Origin: Cellulomonas chitinilytica | GTDB lineage: Bacteria > Actinomycetota > Actinomycetes > Actinomycetales > Cellulomonadaceae | Reading direction: 5' to 3' | Assembly: GCF_016862675.1 (NCBI RefSeq) | Contig: NZ_BONK01000008.1 | Location: 181,759-245,758, forward strand | DNA: 64,000 nucleotides | In this document: positions 29,296 through 38,345 of the stretch, piece by piece | Layout of the letters: every line of letters starts with the position of its first letter | Numbering within the stretch: position 1 is the stretch's first letter | Translations under genes and position numbers: made by a program | The notes under the pieces: generated by a model | Seen by the model: only the letters and a program-made list of their open reading frames with translations | Told to the model about the DNA's origin: nothing | The model's database searches: none

Positions 29296-29616
29296 CTACG
29301 GCATGCCCATCGCTCGCAGCACCGCCGCCGTCACGGCGGCGAGCACGACGACGACGACGAACGGCGCCCGCAGCGCGAGCGCGACGGCCGCGACGGCGAG
29401 CGCGGGCAGCCGGGCGTCGGCGACGAGCGCCCGGCCGGTCGTCGCGGCCTGCACGGCGACGAGCGCGGAGAGCAGCGCGACGGTGACCAGGGCGGCCGTG
29501 CGGGCGACCCGGGGCTTGGCGAGCCAGTGCTCGGGCACCAGGTGGCCGGCGAGCTTGAGCGCGAAGCACACGGCACAGGCCACGAGGAGGGCGACCCAGG
29601 TGACGGCGTCGCTCAT
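29296..29616 (-). CDS. azlD: AzlD-family branched-chain amino acid exporter subunit
   Basis: A 106-residue hydrophobic protein with four predicted helices and the AzlD pattern ALKLAGHLVPEHWLAKPRVAR. It forms the small subunit of an AzlC-AzlD exporter in the cytoplasmic membrane. The ATG at 29616 overlaps the azlC stop by ATGA, indicating coupling. Confidence 0.88.
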   Translation of the reverse strand: MSDAVTWVALLVACAVCFALKLAGHLVPEHWLAKPRVARTAALVTVALLSALVAVQAATTGRALVADARLPALAVAAVALALRAPFVVVVVLAAVTAAVLRAMGMP

Positions 29617-30416
29617 GGGGATCCCTCCGGGTCGAGACGGTCGGCGTCGGGCAGGTCGGCGTCGGGATGGTCGGCATCGGGCAGGTCGGCATCGGACCGG
29701 GCGTCGTCGGTGCCGTCGTGGCCGGTCGGCGCGGGTGGGCGCACGAGGAACCCCGCCACGATCGCGACGACCGCGGCGAGCAGCACGGGGATGCCCGCGG
29801 GCACGAACGGCGTGACCGCGAGCGCGACGAGGACCGCACCGGCGGCCACGACCTGCGCGACGCGGGACCCCGGTCCGGTGACCCGCGGCCAGACGAGGGC
29901 CAGGAACGCGGCGGCCGCGGCGGCGTCGAGGCCGTACCGGCGGGGGTCGCCGAGCGCGTCGCCGACGAGCGCCCCGGCGAGCGTGAACAGGTTCCACATC
30001 ACGAAGACGCCGACCCCGGTCCACCAGAACCCGACCCAGCCGACCGCCGGGTCCCGCTGGGCGGTCGCGACCGCGGTCGACTCGTCGATGGTGAGCTGGG
30101 CGGCGAGCGGACGGCGCCAGCCCCGAGCGCGAAGCAGGGGCGCGACCTGCGGGCCGTACAGCCCGTTGCGGACACCGAGCAGCCCGGCCGTCGCGACGGC
30201 GGCGCCGGCCGCCCCGCCCGCGCCGAGCACGCCCACGAACGCGAACTGGGAGCCGCCGGAGAACATGAGCAGGCTGAGGGCGACCGTCTGGGGGATCGAC
30301 AGGCCGGCCGCGACGGACAGCGCCCCGAACGAGACCCCGTACAGGCCGGTCGCGACCGACACCGAGACCGCCTGACGGACGGCGCCCCGCCGAGCGGTGT
30401 CGTCGGGGCGGTTCAC
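29613..30416 (-). CDS. azlC: AzlC-family branched-chain amino acid exporter subunit
   Basis: The large subunit, 267 residues from the GTG at 30416, with several membrane helices. Family landmarks are the first helix region GLYGVSFGALSVAAGLS and SLLMFSGGSQFAFVGVLGAGG. The start is uncertain: an in-frame ATG at 30482 would add a basic stretch. The C-terminal tail is acidic and made of DADLP-type repeats, reflecting a 15-bp DNA repeat not seen in typical AzlC proteins. It overlaps azlD by 4 nt. Confidence 0.85.
   Translation of the reverse strand: MNRPDDTARRGAVRQAVSVSVATGLYGVSFGALSVAAGLSIPQTVALSLLMFSGGSQFAFVGVLGAGGAAGAAVATAGLLGVRNGLYGPQVAPLLRARGWRRPLAAQLTIDESTAVATAQRDPAVGWVGFWWTGVGVFVMWNLFTLAGALVGDALGDPRRYGLDAAAAAAFLALVWPRVTGPGSRVAQVVAAGAVLVALAVTPFVPAGIPVLLAAVVAIVAGFLVRPPAPTGHDGTDDARSDADLPDADHPDADLPDADRLDPEGSP
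29640..29699 (-). repeat. Four 15-bp tandem repeats in the azlC 3' end
   Basis: Units of 15 bp start at 29640, 29655, 29670 and 29685 and differ by one to a few bases. Read in the azlC frame they encode LPDAD-like units, giving an acidic tail in front of the azlD junction. Confidence 0.88.
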
Positions 30417-30506
30417 GCCGGCCACTGTCGCACACGCGCGCCCCGCAGGCCGTCGGGGCGCGGCGGCGCGGGGTCGGCGCACGGTCGGTGCCCCACGGAG
30501 ATGTCG

Positions 30507-30568
30507 GGGTCAGAGCGCGACGGAGGTGCCGGGGGAGCGCGACGCCGCCTGAGGGTCAGAGCGCGACG
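30507..30568. repeat. 16-bp direct repeat copying the dehydrogenase 3' end
   Basis: An identical 16-bp sequence occurs at 30507-30522 and 30553-30568. The second copy covers the stop codon and last codons (V-A-L-stop) of the minus-strand dehydrogenase gene; the first lies 46 bp further downstream, outside the gene. Confidence 0.85.
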
Positions 30569-32025
30569 TACGTCGTCTCGAGGTACTCCTCGATGCCTGC
30601 TTCGCCGCCCTCGCGGCCGAGCCCGGACGCCTTGACCCCGCCGAAGGGTGCGCTCGCGTCCGACACCATGCCGCGGTTCACGCCGAGCATGCCCGTCTCG
30701 ACGGACTCGGCCAGCCGCAGCACCCGGGCGACGTCGCGGGTGTACGCGTACGCGACGAGGCCGAACGGCGTGCCGTTCGCCAGCTCCACGCCCTCGGCCT
30801 CCGACCCGAACGTCACCACCGGTGCCACGGGCCCGAAGATCTCCTCGGTGACGAGGCGCAGCGCCGGGTCGACGCGGTCGAGCACCGTGGGGTTGTAGAA
30901 GTACCCGGGCCGGTCGGGCCGGTCACCACCGATGCGGACACGTGCGCCGGCGTCGGCGGCCTGGGCGACGACCTCCTCGACCCGGTCCACGGCCGACTTC
31001 TCGATGAGCGGCCCGACGGTCGTCCCCGTCTCGGCGCCGTGCCCGACGACGAGCCGCTCGAACGCCGCCGTGAGCCGGGTCGTGAACTCGTCGGCGACCC
31101 CGCGCTGCACCAGGAACCGGTTCGCGGCGACGCACGTCTGGCCGGCGTTGCGCATCTTCGCCGCGACGGCACCCTCGACGGCGTCGTCGAGGTCCGCGTC
31201 GTCGAACACGAGGAACGGCGCGTTGCCGCCGAGCTCCATCGACGTCCGCAGGATGTGCTCCGAGGCCAGCTTGAGCAGGCTCGCGCCGACCTCGGTGGAC
31301 CCGGTGAACGACAGCTTGCGCAGCCGCGGGTCGGCGAGCAGCGGCCCGGACACGGACCGCGCGGAGGACGACGGGACGACGTTGATGACGCCCGCGGGCA
31401 TCCCGCGCTCCACGAGCTCGGCCCGGATGATCTCCGCCACGAACGCGGTCGTCAGCGGCGTGAGCTGCGCGGGCTTGACGACCACGGGGCACCCGGCGGA
31501 GAGGGCGGGCGCGACCTTGCGCGCGATCATCGCGATCGGGAAGTTCCACGGCGTGATGAGCAGCGCCGGGCCGACGGGCCGCCGCAGCACGAGCTGGTGG
31601 TTGGTGCCCGACGGCGCCCGGCGGGCCAGGCCGTCGAGGCGGACGGCCTGCTCCGAGTACCACCGGACGTAGTCGGCGGCGTACGCGACCTCCGCACGCG
31701 ACTCGGCCAGGGGCTTGCCGCCCTCGGCCGTGACGAGCGCCGCGATGTCCTCCGTGCGCGCCGTGATCGTCTCGAACACCGCCCGCAGCAGCTCGGCCCG
31801 CTGACGAGGGGCGACGGCCCGCCACTCGGCGGACGCGCCGTCGGCGGCCGTCAGTGCGTCGAGCGCGTCCTGCTCGCCGCCGTCGGCCACGTCGAACAGG
31901 GTCTGCGTCGTCGCGGGGTCGGCGACCTCGAACGTGCGCCCGCTCCGGGCGGGTCGCCAGGACCCGTCGACGAGGATCTCGGTGGGCACGTGGGCGGCGA
32001 CTGTCGGGGGCAGCGACGTGGTCAT
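30556..32025 (-). CDS. gabD: Succinate-semialdehyde dehydrogenase-type aldehyde dehydrogenase
   Basis: A 489-residue cytosolic enzyme of the aldehyde dehydrogenase superfamily. The N-terminal cofactor domain has [21 protein letters not shown] and [12 protein letters not shown]. The catalytic Glu264 is in MELGGNAPF and Cys298 is in [10 protein letters not shown]. The sequence is closest to NAD(P)-dependent succinate-semialdehyde dehydrogenases, though related aldehydes cannot be excluded. The ATG at 32025 is divergent from thyA. No gabT or gab regulator is nearby, so a GABA role is inferred from family only. Confidence 0.85.
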   Translation of the reverse strand: MTTSLPPTVAAHVPTEILVDGSWRPARSGRTFEVADPATTQTLFDVADGGEQDALDALTAADGASAEWRAVAPRQRAELLRAVFETITARTEDIAALVTAEGGKPLAESRAEVAYAADYVRWYSEQAVRLDGLARRAPSGTNHQLVLRRPVGPALLITPWNFPIAMIARKVAPALSAGCPVVVKPAQLTPLTTAFVAEIIRAELVERGMPAGVINVVPSSSARSVSGPLLADPRLRKLSFTGSTEVGASLLKLASEHILRTSMELGGNAPFLVFDDADLDDAVEGAVAAKMRNAGQTCVAANRFLVQRGVADEFTTRLTAAFERLVVGHGAETGTTVGPLIEKSAVDRVEEVVAQAADAGARVRIGGDRPDRPGYFYNPTVLDRVDPALRLVTEEIFGPVAPVVTFGSEAEGVELANGTPFGLVAYAYTRDVARVLRLAESVETGMLGVNRGMVSDASAPFGGVKASGLGREGGEAGIEEYLETTYVAL

Positions 32026-32114
32026 CCGCACAGTGTCGCGCGCACCCGGCAGCCGCACCTGCCGAACTTCCGACCGGTCCGTGAGTCGCCGTCGGCGCGT
32101 CGTGCGGACCGACC

Positions 32115-32120
32115 TATCCT
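32115..32120 (+). promoter_or_regulatory. -10 element of thyA, leaderless predicted
   Basis: TATCCT ends 7 nt before the thyA ATG, the same geometry as at proS and ftsK. Confidence 0.7.
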
Positions 32121-32127
32121 GGGCGCC

Positions 32128-32943
32128 ATGACCGACACCACGCCCGTCGTCGAGACCCCCTACGAGGACCTCCTGAGGCTCGTCATGGCGACCGGGACGC
32201 CGAAGTCGGACCGGACAGGGACGGGCACCCGGAGCGTGTTCGGGCACCAGATGCGGTTCGACCTGTCGGCCGGGTTCCCGCTCGTCACGACGAAGCGGGT
32301 GCACCTGCGGTCCGTCGCGTACGAGCTGCTGTGGTTCCTGCGCGGCGAGTCGAACGTGGCGTGGCTCCGCGACCACGGCGTGACCATCTGGGACGAGTGG
32401 GCCGACGACGACGGCGAGCTGGGACCCGTGTACGGCGTCCAGTGGCGCAGCTGGCCGACGCCCGACGGCGGTCACGTCGACCAGGTCGCGCAGCTCGTCG
32501 AGAACCTGCGCCGGGACCCCGACTCGCGGCGGCACATCGTCTCGGCCTGGAACGTCGCCGACATCCCCTCGATGGCGCTCGCGCCGTGCCACGCGTTCTT
32601 CCAGTTCTACGTCGCCGACGGGCGCCTCTCGTGCCAGGTCTACCAGCGCTCGGCCGACCTGTTCCTCGGGGTGCCGTTCAACATCGCGTCGTACGCGCTG
32701 CTCACGCACATGGTCGCGCAGCAGACCGGGCACGAGGTCGGCGACCTGGTGTGGACCGGCGGCGACTGCCACGTGTACGACAACCACGTGGACCAGGTCC
32801 GCGAGCAGCTCTCGCGGGAGCCGTACCCGCTGCCGACCCTCGAGCTGCGCAAGGCCCCGTCGATCTTCGACTACACGTTCGAGGACATCGAGGTCGTCGG
32901 CTACCAGCACCACCCCGGCATCAAGGCGCCGGTGGCGGTGTGA
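32128..32943 (+). CDS. thyA: Thymidylate synthase
   Basis: A 271-residue enzyme converting dUMP to dTMP with methylene-tetrahydrofolate. The catalytic Cys154 is in [12 protein letters not shown], followed by [23 protein letters not shown]. The N-terminal phosphate-binding region [12 protein letters not shown] is intact. The stop overlaps the folA GTG by GTGA, coupling it to the enzyme that regenerates its folate by-product. Confidence 0.98.
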   Translation: MTDTTPVVETPYEDLLRLVMATGTPKSDRTGTGTRSVFGHQMRFDLSAGFPLVTTKRVHLRSVAYELLWFLRGESNVAWLRDHGVTIWDEWADDDGELGPVYGVQWRSWPTPDGGHVDQVAQLVENLRRDPDSRRHIVSAWNVADIPSMALAPCHAFFQFYVADGRLSCQVYQRSADLFLGVPFNIASYALLTHMVAQQTGHEVGDLVWTGGDCHVYDNHVDQVREQLSREPYPLPTLELRKAPSIFDYTFEDIEVVGYQHHPGIKAPVAV

Positions 32944-33446
32944 CGCTCGGGCTCATCTGGGCGCAGACGCCGGACGGCGTCATCGGCCGGGAGGGCGCCC
33001 TGCCGTGGCGGCTGCCGGAGGACCTGGCCCGGTTCCGGACCCTCACGCAGGGGCACCCGGTGATCATGGGCCGGGCGACGTGGGAGTCGCTGCCCGCCCG
33101 GTTCCGGCCCCTGCCGGGCCGGGACAACATCGTGCTGTCGCGCACGCCGGGGTTCGTGGCCGAGGGCGCACGGGTCGTCGCGTCTCTCGACGACGCGTTC
33201 GCTCTCGTCGCTGACCGGGACGCCTGGGTCATGGGCGGCGGCGCGGTCTACGCCGCGACACTGCCGCGGGCGGACCGTGTGGAGGTGACGGTGGTCGACA
33301 CGACCGTCGAGGGCGACACGTGGGCGCCGCCGCTCGACGACGGGCGTTGGCGGCTGGTCGGCTCCGAGCCGGAGGACGGCTGGCGCACCTCGTCGTCCGA
33401 CGGCCTGCGGTTCCGCTTCGAGTCGTACGAGCCGGCCGGGGCCTGA
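32940..33446 (+). CDS. folA: Dihydrofolate reductase
   Basis: A 168-residue NADPH-dependent enzyme that reduces the dihydrofolate made by Thy[31 protein letters not shown] is the conserved N terminus, with [15 protein letters not shown] and [15 protein letters not shown] marking the cofactor site. The GTG at 32940 overlaps the thyA stop. The acid residue after PWRLP is Glu, as in other high-GC Gram-positive enzymes. Confidence 0.97.
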   Translation: MTLGLIWAQTPDGVIGREGALPWRLPEDLARFRTLTQGHPVIMGRATWESLPARFRPLPGRDNIVLSRTPGFVAEGARVVASLDDAFALVADRDAWVMGGGAVYAATLPRADRVEVTVVDTTVEGDTWAPPLDDGRWRLVGSEPEDGWRTSSSDGLRFRFESYEPAGA

Positions 33447-33498
33447 CGGGCGCGCCGCTGCGGCGTGGGCAGCGACGTCGGTGCGGGTGGCTGGGCGG

Positions 33499-33504
33499 TA
33501 CCGT
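33499..33504 (+). promoter_or_regulatory. -10 element of dapA, leaderless predicted
   Basis: TACCGT ends 6 nt before the dapA ATG and fits TANNNT. Confidence 0.65.
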
Positions 33505-33510
33505 GGCCCC

Positions 33511-34428
33511 ATGCCGCACGTCACCGACACCACGCGCCCGTTCGGGAGCGTCCTGACCGCGATGGTCACGCCGATGACCGCCGACGGAGCCGTGGACCTC
33601 GAGGCCACCGTCCGCCTCGCGCGGCACCTCGTCGACGCGGGCAACGACGGCCTGGTGCTGTCGGGCACCACCGGCGAGGCGTCCACGACGCACGCCCCCG
33701 AGAAGGCCGAGCTCGTCCAGGCCGTCGTCGAGGCCGTCGGGGACCGGGCGTACGTGCTCTCGGGCGCCGGCTCCAACGACACCGCGCACGCCGTCCGGAT
33801 GGCCGAGCAGGCCGCCGAGGCGGGCGCGCACGGGCTGCTCGTCGTCGCTCCGTACTACTCCCGGCCGTCGCAGCCGGGCGTGCTGCGCCACTTCGAGGCC
33901 GTCGCCGACGCGACCGACCTGCCCGTCATGCTCTACGACGTGCCCGGCCGCACCGGCGTCCGGCTCGCCCCCGCCACCATCGACGCCATCGCGGAGCACC
34001 CCCGCGTCGTCGCGATGAAGGACGCGGCGGGCGACCCGTACGCGTCGTCGAAGGCGATCACGCGCACCGGACTGGCCTGGTACTCCGGCGACGACAGCCT
34101 GCTGCTGCCGCTCCTGGCGGTCGGTGCCGTCGGCATCGTGAGCGTCGTCGGCCACGTCGCCGCCGGCCAGCTCGCGTCCGTCACCCGCGCCTGGCGCGAC
34201 GGCGACCACGCGGAGGCGCTGCGCGTCTCCCGCACGATCATCCCCGCGATCGACGCCCTCAACGGGGCCGGCTTCCAGGCCGTCGCCGCGAAGGCGGCGC
34301 TCGAGATCACGGGACACCTGCCCACCCGCGCCGTGCGCCTGCCGCTCGTCGCCGCTTCGGACGACGAGCTCGAGACCATCCGGGCCGGCCTGCGCGCCGC
34401 CGGGCTGCTCGACATCGCGCTCCGCTGA
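33511..34428 (+). CDS. dapA: 4-hydroxy-tetrahydrodipicolinate synthase
   Basis: A 305-residue aldolase condensing pyruvate with aspartate semialdehyde, the branch point of lysine/DAP synthesis. The Schiff-base Lys170 is in VVAMKDAAGD, and Tyr142 is in LYDVPGRTG. The GTTGE substrate motif is present (LSGTTGEASTT). I chose the ATG at 33511 because it follows a leaderless -10; an ATG-like frame from 33481 is less likely. rnj follows after 14 bp. Confidence 0.97.
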   Translation: MPHVTDTTRPFGSVLTAMVTPMTADGAVDLEATVRLARHLVDAGNDGLVLSGTTGEASTTHAPEKAELVQAVVEAVGDRAYVLSGAGSNDTAHAVRMAEQAAEAGAHGLLVVAPYYSRPSQPGVLRHFEAVADATDLPVMLYDVPGRTGVRLAPATIDAIAEHPRVVAMKDAAGDPYASSKAITRTGLAWYSGDDSLLLPLLAVGAVGIVSVVGHVAAGQLASVTRAWRDGDHAEALRVSRTIIPAIDALNGAGFQAVAAKAALEITGHLPTRAVRLPLVAASDDELETIRAGLRAAGLLDIALR

Positions 34429-34442
34429 CCCCAGGAGACCCA

Positions 34443-36128
34443 TTGAGTCACCCGCACTTCGAGCTCACCCTGCCGCCGGCGCTGGCCGACGGCGCCCTGC
34501 GCGTCGTCGCACTGGGAGGGCTCGGTGAGGTCGGCCGCAACATGGCCGTCCTCGAGTTCGCCGGCCGTCTGCTCGTCATCGACTGCGGCGTCCTGTTCCC
34601 CGAGGACCACCAGCCCGGCGTCGACCTGATCCTCCCGGACTTCGAGTACATCCGGGAGCGGCTCGACGACATCGAGGCCATCGTCCTGACGCACGGCCAC
34701 GAGGACCACATCGGTGCCGTGCCGTACCTGCTGCGGCTTCGTCAGGACATCCCGCTCGTCGGGTCGCAGCTCACGCTCGCGTTCGTCGAGGCGAAGCTCA
34801 AGGAGCACCGGATCGCGCCCGTCACGCTCGCGGTCCGCGAGGGTCAGACCGAGCGGTTCGGCGTGTTCGAGTGCGAGTTCGTCGCCGTGAACCACTCGAT
34901 CCCGGACGCGCTCGCCGTCGCGGTGCGCACCCCCGCCGGCACCGTGCTGCACACGGGCGACTTCAAGATGGACCAGCTGCCGCTCGACGGCCGGATCACC
35001 GACCTGCGGGCGTTCGCGCGGCTCGGGGAGCAGGGCGTCGACCTGTTCATGGTGGACTCCACCAACGCCGAGGTGCCCGGGTTCGTCGCGCAGGAGCGCG
35101 GCATCGGTCCGGTGCTCGACGGGGTGTTCGCCGACTCGACGAAGCGCATCATCGTCGCGTCGTTCGCGTCGCACGTGCACCGCGTCCAGCAGGTGCTCGA
35201 CGCCGCGCACGCGCACGGTCGGAAGGTCGCGCTCGTCGGCCGGTCGATGGTGCGGAACATGGCGATCGCGTCCGACCTCGGCTACCTGAAGATCCCGCAG
35301 GACGTGCTCGTCGACCTCAAGCAGGTCGACCAGCTGCCCGACGACGAGATCGTGCTGATGTGCACCGGGTCGCAGGGCGAGCCGATGGCGGCCCTGTCGC
35401 GGATCGCGAACAACGACCACAAGGTGTCCGTCGGCCCCGGCGACACCGTGATCCTCGCGTCGTCCCTCATCCCGGGGAACGAGAACGCCGTGTTCCGGGT
35501 GATCAACGGGCTGACCCGGCTCGGTGCGCGCGTCGTGCACTCCGGCAACGCGAAGGTCCACGTCTCCGGGCACGCCAGCGCCGGCGAGCTCCTGTACTGC
35601 TACAACATCCTCAAGCCGCGCAACGTGATGCCCGTGCACGGGGAGGTCCGGCACCTCGTCGCGAACGCGGCCCTCGCCGTGCAGACCGGGGTGCCGGCCG
35701 ACCGTGTCGTGCTGGCCGAGGACGGCGTGGTCGTCGACCTCGTCGACGGCAAGGCGTCCATCGTCGGCGCCGTGCCGTGCGGCTACGTGTACGTGGACGG
35801 GTCGAGCGTCGGCGGCATCACCGAGGCCGAGCTCAAGGATCGTCGGATCCTCGGCGACGAGGGGTTCATCTCGATCTTCGCGGTGGTGAGCTCGGCCGAC
35901 GGCAAGGTGCTCGCCGGCCCGCAGATCCACGCCCGGGGGTTCGCCGAGCAGGACCACGTGTTCGAGGACATCCTTCCGGAGCTCACGCGGGCCCTCGAGG
36001 AGGCGGCGCTCACGGGCGCGACCGACACGCACCAGCTGCAGCAGGTGATGCGCCGGGTCGTCGGTCGGTGGGTCTCCAACCGGCTGCGCCGCCGGCCCAT
36101 GATCATCCCGGTCGTCGTCGAGGCGTAG
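34443..36128 (+). CDS. rnj: Ribonuclease J
   Basis: A 561-residue metallo-beta-lactamase RNase with 5'-3' exonuclease and endonuclease activity. The metal motif HGHEDHIG is at residues 84-90, with the beta-CASP domain (SFASHVHRVQQVLDAA) and LHTGDFKMD. The C-terminal domain ends RRRPMIIPVVVEA. The rare TTG start at 34443 is supported by AGGAGA 8 nt upstream and by the conserved N terminus LSHPHFELTLPP. It is coupled in position to dapA, as in many actinobacteria. Confidence 0.96.
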   Translation: MSHPHFELTLPPALADGALRVVALGGLGEVGRNMAVLEFAGRLLVIDCGVLFPEDHQPGVDLILPDFEYIRERLDDIEAIVLTHGHEDHIGAVPYLLRLRQDIPLVGSQLTLAFVEAKLKEHRIAPVTLAVREGQTERFGVFECEFVAVNHSIPDALAVAVRTPAGTVLHTGDFKMDQLPLDGRITDLRAFARLGEQGVDLFMVDSTNAEVPGFVAQERGIGPVLDGVFADSTKRIIVASFASHVHRVQQVLDAAHAHGRKVALVGRSMVRNMAIASDLGYLKIPQDVLVDLKQVDQLPDDEIVLMCTGSQGEPMAALSRIANNDHKVSVGPGDTVILASSLIPGNENAVFRVINGLTRLGARVVHSGNAKVHVSGHASAGELLYCYNILKPRNVMPVHGEVRHLVANAALAVQTGVPADRVVLAEDGVVVDLVDGKASIVGAVPCGYVYVDGSSVGGITEAELKDRRILGDEGFISIFAVVSSADGKVLAGPQIHARGFAEQDHVFEDILPELTRALEEAALTGATDTHQLQQVMRRVVGRWVSNRLRRRPMIIPVVVEA

Positions 36129-36136
36129 TCAGCCGT

Positions 36137-36170
36137 CGGGCGCCAGGGGAGTGCTGCTCCCTGGCGCCCG
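36137..36170. terminator. Bidirectional terminator, rnj versus EamA gene
   Basis: A 12-bp perfect stem (36137-36148 with 36159-36170), extendable with one bulge, lies between two convergent stop codons. Confidence 0.8.
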
Positions 36171-36191
36171 GCCGACCGGCACAGGCGGTGG

Positions 36192-37178
36192 TCAGCTCGG
36201 CCGGCTGGCCGCGCGGTCCTCGACCTCGGTGCGGCCAGGAGCGGCGAGGCCGTCCCGGACGCGCTCGGCCTCGTCGTCGGCGCTCGTGGCGACGGTGACC
36301 TCGCCCGCGGGTGCCGCCACGCTCCGCGGCCCGCCGCGACGAGAGGCGGCGGCGGAGCCGACGAGGATGAGCGCCGTCGCGATGACGACCGTGATCGTGA
36401 TCCGCTCGTCGAGGACGAGGGCCCCGAGCCCGACGGCCACGATCGGGTTCAGGTACGCGACGAGCGTCGAGCGTGCGGCACCGACCTCGGCGATGAGCTG
36501 GAAGAACAGCACGAACGCGAGTGCCGTGCACAGGGCGCCCAGGAGCGCGAGCGACAGCACCGCGTCGGCGGTCGGCCACGGGTGCGGGCCGGTGAGCAGC
36601 ACCACGGGCAGGTAGACGAGCGCCGTCAGGCCGAGGCATGCGGTGGTCAGCGGGATCGCGGGGACGTCGCGCAGGTAGCGGTCGGCGATCATCGGTGCGG
36701 TCGCGTACCCGAGAGCGGCGAGCAGCACCTGGGCCACGGCCCACGGGTCGTCCGCGCCGGCGCCGGGCCCGAGCAGCAGGGCCACGCCGCCGAGCGCGAC
36801 GAGCAGGCCGACCCACCGGACGAGGGCGACCCGCTCGCGGTCGACGATGCGGCCGAGGACGACCGCGGCGATGGGGACCGTGGCGATCAGCAGCCCGGTG
36901 AGCGAGCTCGACAGCGTGCGCTCGGCGTTCGACAGCAGGATCCACGGGCCGACGAGCTCGAGCACCGCGAACGCGGTGACCGCCGGCCAGTGCCGGCGCA
37001 GCACGCGCAGGCCGCCCGCACGCCACGCGAACGGCACCAGCAGCAGCGCGCCGAGCCCGGTGCGGACGAACACGACGGTCGCGGGGGTGACCTCGCCGAC
37101 GGCGACCTTGATCAGCAGGTACGGGACGCCCCAGATGAGGCCCATGGACAGCAGGAGGATCCATCCGCGACGGCTCAT
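36192..37178 (-). CDS. EamA/DMT-family transporter
   Basis: A 328-residue membrane protein with ten predicted helices in two EamA repeats (first near SMGLIWGVPYLLIKVAVGE, second near LLAALGYATAPMIADRYL). The conserved end of the second repeat, RSTLVAYLNPIVAVGLGALVLDERIT, is intact. A hydrophilic tail of about 50 residues follows. Family members export metabolites; the substrate is unknown. Confidence 0.9.
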   Translation of the reverse strand: MSRRGWILLLSMGLIWGVPYLLIKVAVGEVTPATVVFVRTGLGALLLVPFAWRAGGLRVLRRHWPAVTAFAVLELVGPWILLSNAERTLSSSLTGLLIATVPIAAVVLGRIVDRERVALVRWVGLLVALGGVALLLGPGAGADDPWAVAQVLLAALGYATAPMIADRYLRDVPAIPLTTACLGLTALVYLPVVLLTGPHPWPTADAVLSLALLGALCTALAFVLFFQLIAEVGAARSTLVAYLNPIVAVGLGALVLDERITITVVIATALILVGSAAASRRGGPRSVAAPAGEVTVATSADDEAERVRDGLAAPGRTEVEDRAASRPS

Positions 37179-37309
37179 GGCTCGACCGTCCGGGGGAGGT
37201 GGGTGCGCATGGCGTCACAGTAGGCGCGAGCACCGACATCGGCCGCAGGGATAACCGCCACCGACCGTCGACCTCCTGCCAGTGTCCCCCGGCAGGGTGA
37301 TCGTGCAGG

Positions 37310-38275
37310 TCAGAGCGATGCGGCCGGCTCTGTCCGGAACATCGCCCGGTGCTGGTGCGGGCTCGTGCGGAACCGGTCGGCGAAGTGCTGCCGCAGCGTC
37401 GCCGTGCTGCCGAAGCCGGCACGGCGCGCGACCGTCTCGATCGGGTCGTCGGTCGTCTCGAGCAGGACCCGTGCCCGGGTGAGCCGCTGGTGCAGCAGCC
37501 ACCGGGTCGGGCTCGTGCCGGTGCGGGCCCGGAACTGGCGCGTGAACGTGCGGCGCGACAGGTGGACGGCGCCGGCCCACGTGTCGAGGTCGACGGGCTC
37601 GTCGAGGCGGGTCTGCGCCCACGCGATCGCGTCGTCGACCGGGTCCCCGCCCGGGGCGGGCGCGACCGGGGCCGGGATGAACTGGGCCTGCGACCCGTCG
37701 CGGTGCGGTGCCAGCACGAGCGAGCGGGCGACCTCGGTGGCGACCCGGGCGCCGAGGTCGGTCCGGACGACGTGCAGGCAGCAGTCCAGCGCGGCGGCGA
37801 CGCCCGCGGAGGTGAGGACGTCGCCGTGGTCGCTCCACAGCACGTCGGCACGGACGCGGACCGTCGGGTGGCGCCGGGCGAGCTCTGCGGCCGCGTGCCA
37901 GTGGGTCGCGACCTCGCGGCCGTCGACGAGCCCGGCGGCGGCGACGACGAACGCACCGAGGCACAGGCCGACGACCCGCGCGCCGCGCGCGTGCGCCGAC
38001 CGGACGGCGTCGAGCAGGGCCGTCGGCGGCTCCCGGTGCGCGTCCCAGCTCGGCAGCACGACGGTGTCGGCGCGGGCGAGCACGTCGAGCCCGTGCTCCA
38101 CGTGGAGGTCGTACCCGGCCGCGGTGGGGACACGGCCCGGCGTCGGCGCGCACACGACGACCTCGTACGGCCGTCCCGGTGCGCCCCCGTACCGGGCCGT
38201 GAAGACGGCCGAGGGGACCGCGAGGTGGAACGGGCTGATGCCCTCGAACGCGACGACAGCCACGACGTGTGCCAT
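37310..38275 (-). CDS. GlxA-family regulator: DJ-1/PfpI domain plus AraC helix-turn-helix
   Basis: A 321-residue regulator. The N-terminal DJ-1/PfpI-like domain (residues 1-175) has a Cys in the nucleophile-elbow position (VVGLCLGAFVVAAAGLVDG). The C-terminal AraC domain has VHLSRRTFTRQFRARTGTSP and ETVARRAGFGSTATLRQHF. The -10 TAGAAT (38287-38282) is 6 nt before the ATG, so the message is probably leaderless. It is divergent from a metallo-hydrolase gene, a plausible target. Confidence 0.92.
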   Translation of the reverse strand: MAHVVAVVAFEGISPFHLAVPSAVFTARYGGAPGRPYEVVVCAPTPGRVPTAAGYDLHVEHGLDVLARADTVVLPSWDAHREPPTALLDAVRSAHARGARVVGLCLGAFVVAAAGLVDGREVATHWHAAAELARRHPTVRVRADVLWSDHGDVLTSAGVAAALDCCLHVVRTDLGARVATEVARSLVLAPHRDGSQAQFIPAPVAPAPGGDPVDDAIAWAQTRLDEPVDLDTWAGAVHLSRRTFTRQFRARTGTSPTRWLLHQRLTRARVLLETTDDPIETVARRAGFGSTATLRQHFADRFRTSPHQHRAMFRTEPAASL

Positions 38276-38281
38276 GGCCCG

Positions 38282-38287
38282 ATTCTA
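38282..38287 (-). promoter_or_regulatory. -10 element of the GlxA-like regulator gene
   Basis: TAGAAT on the minus strand is a near-perfect actinobacterial -10 and lies 6 nt before the start codon. Confidence 0.7.
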
Positions 38288-38345
38288 GCGACAGGTGTCC
38301 TGCGGGCCACTGGCGGGCTCGTGACCTGCGCGACAGGGTGGAGCC

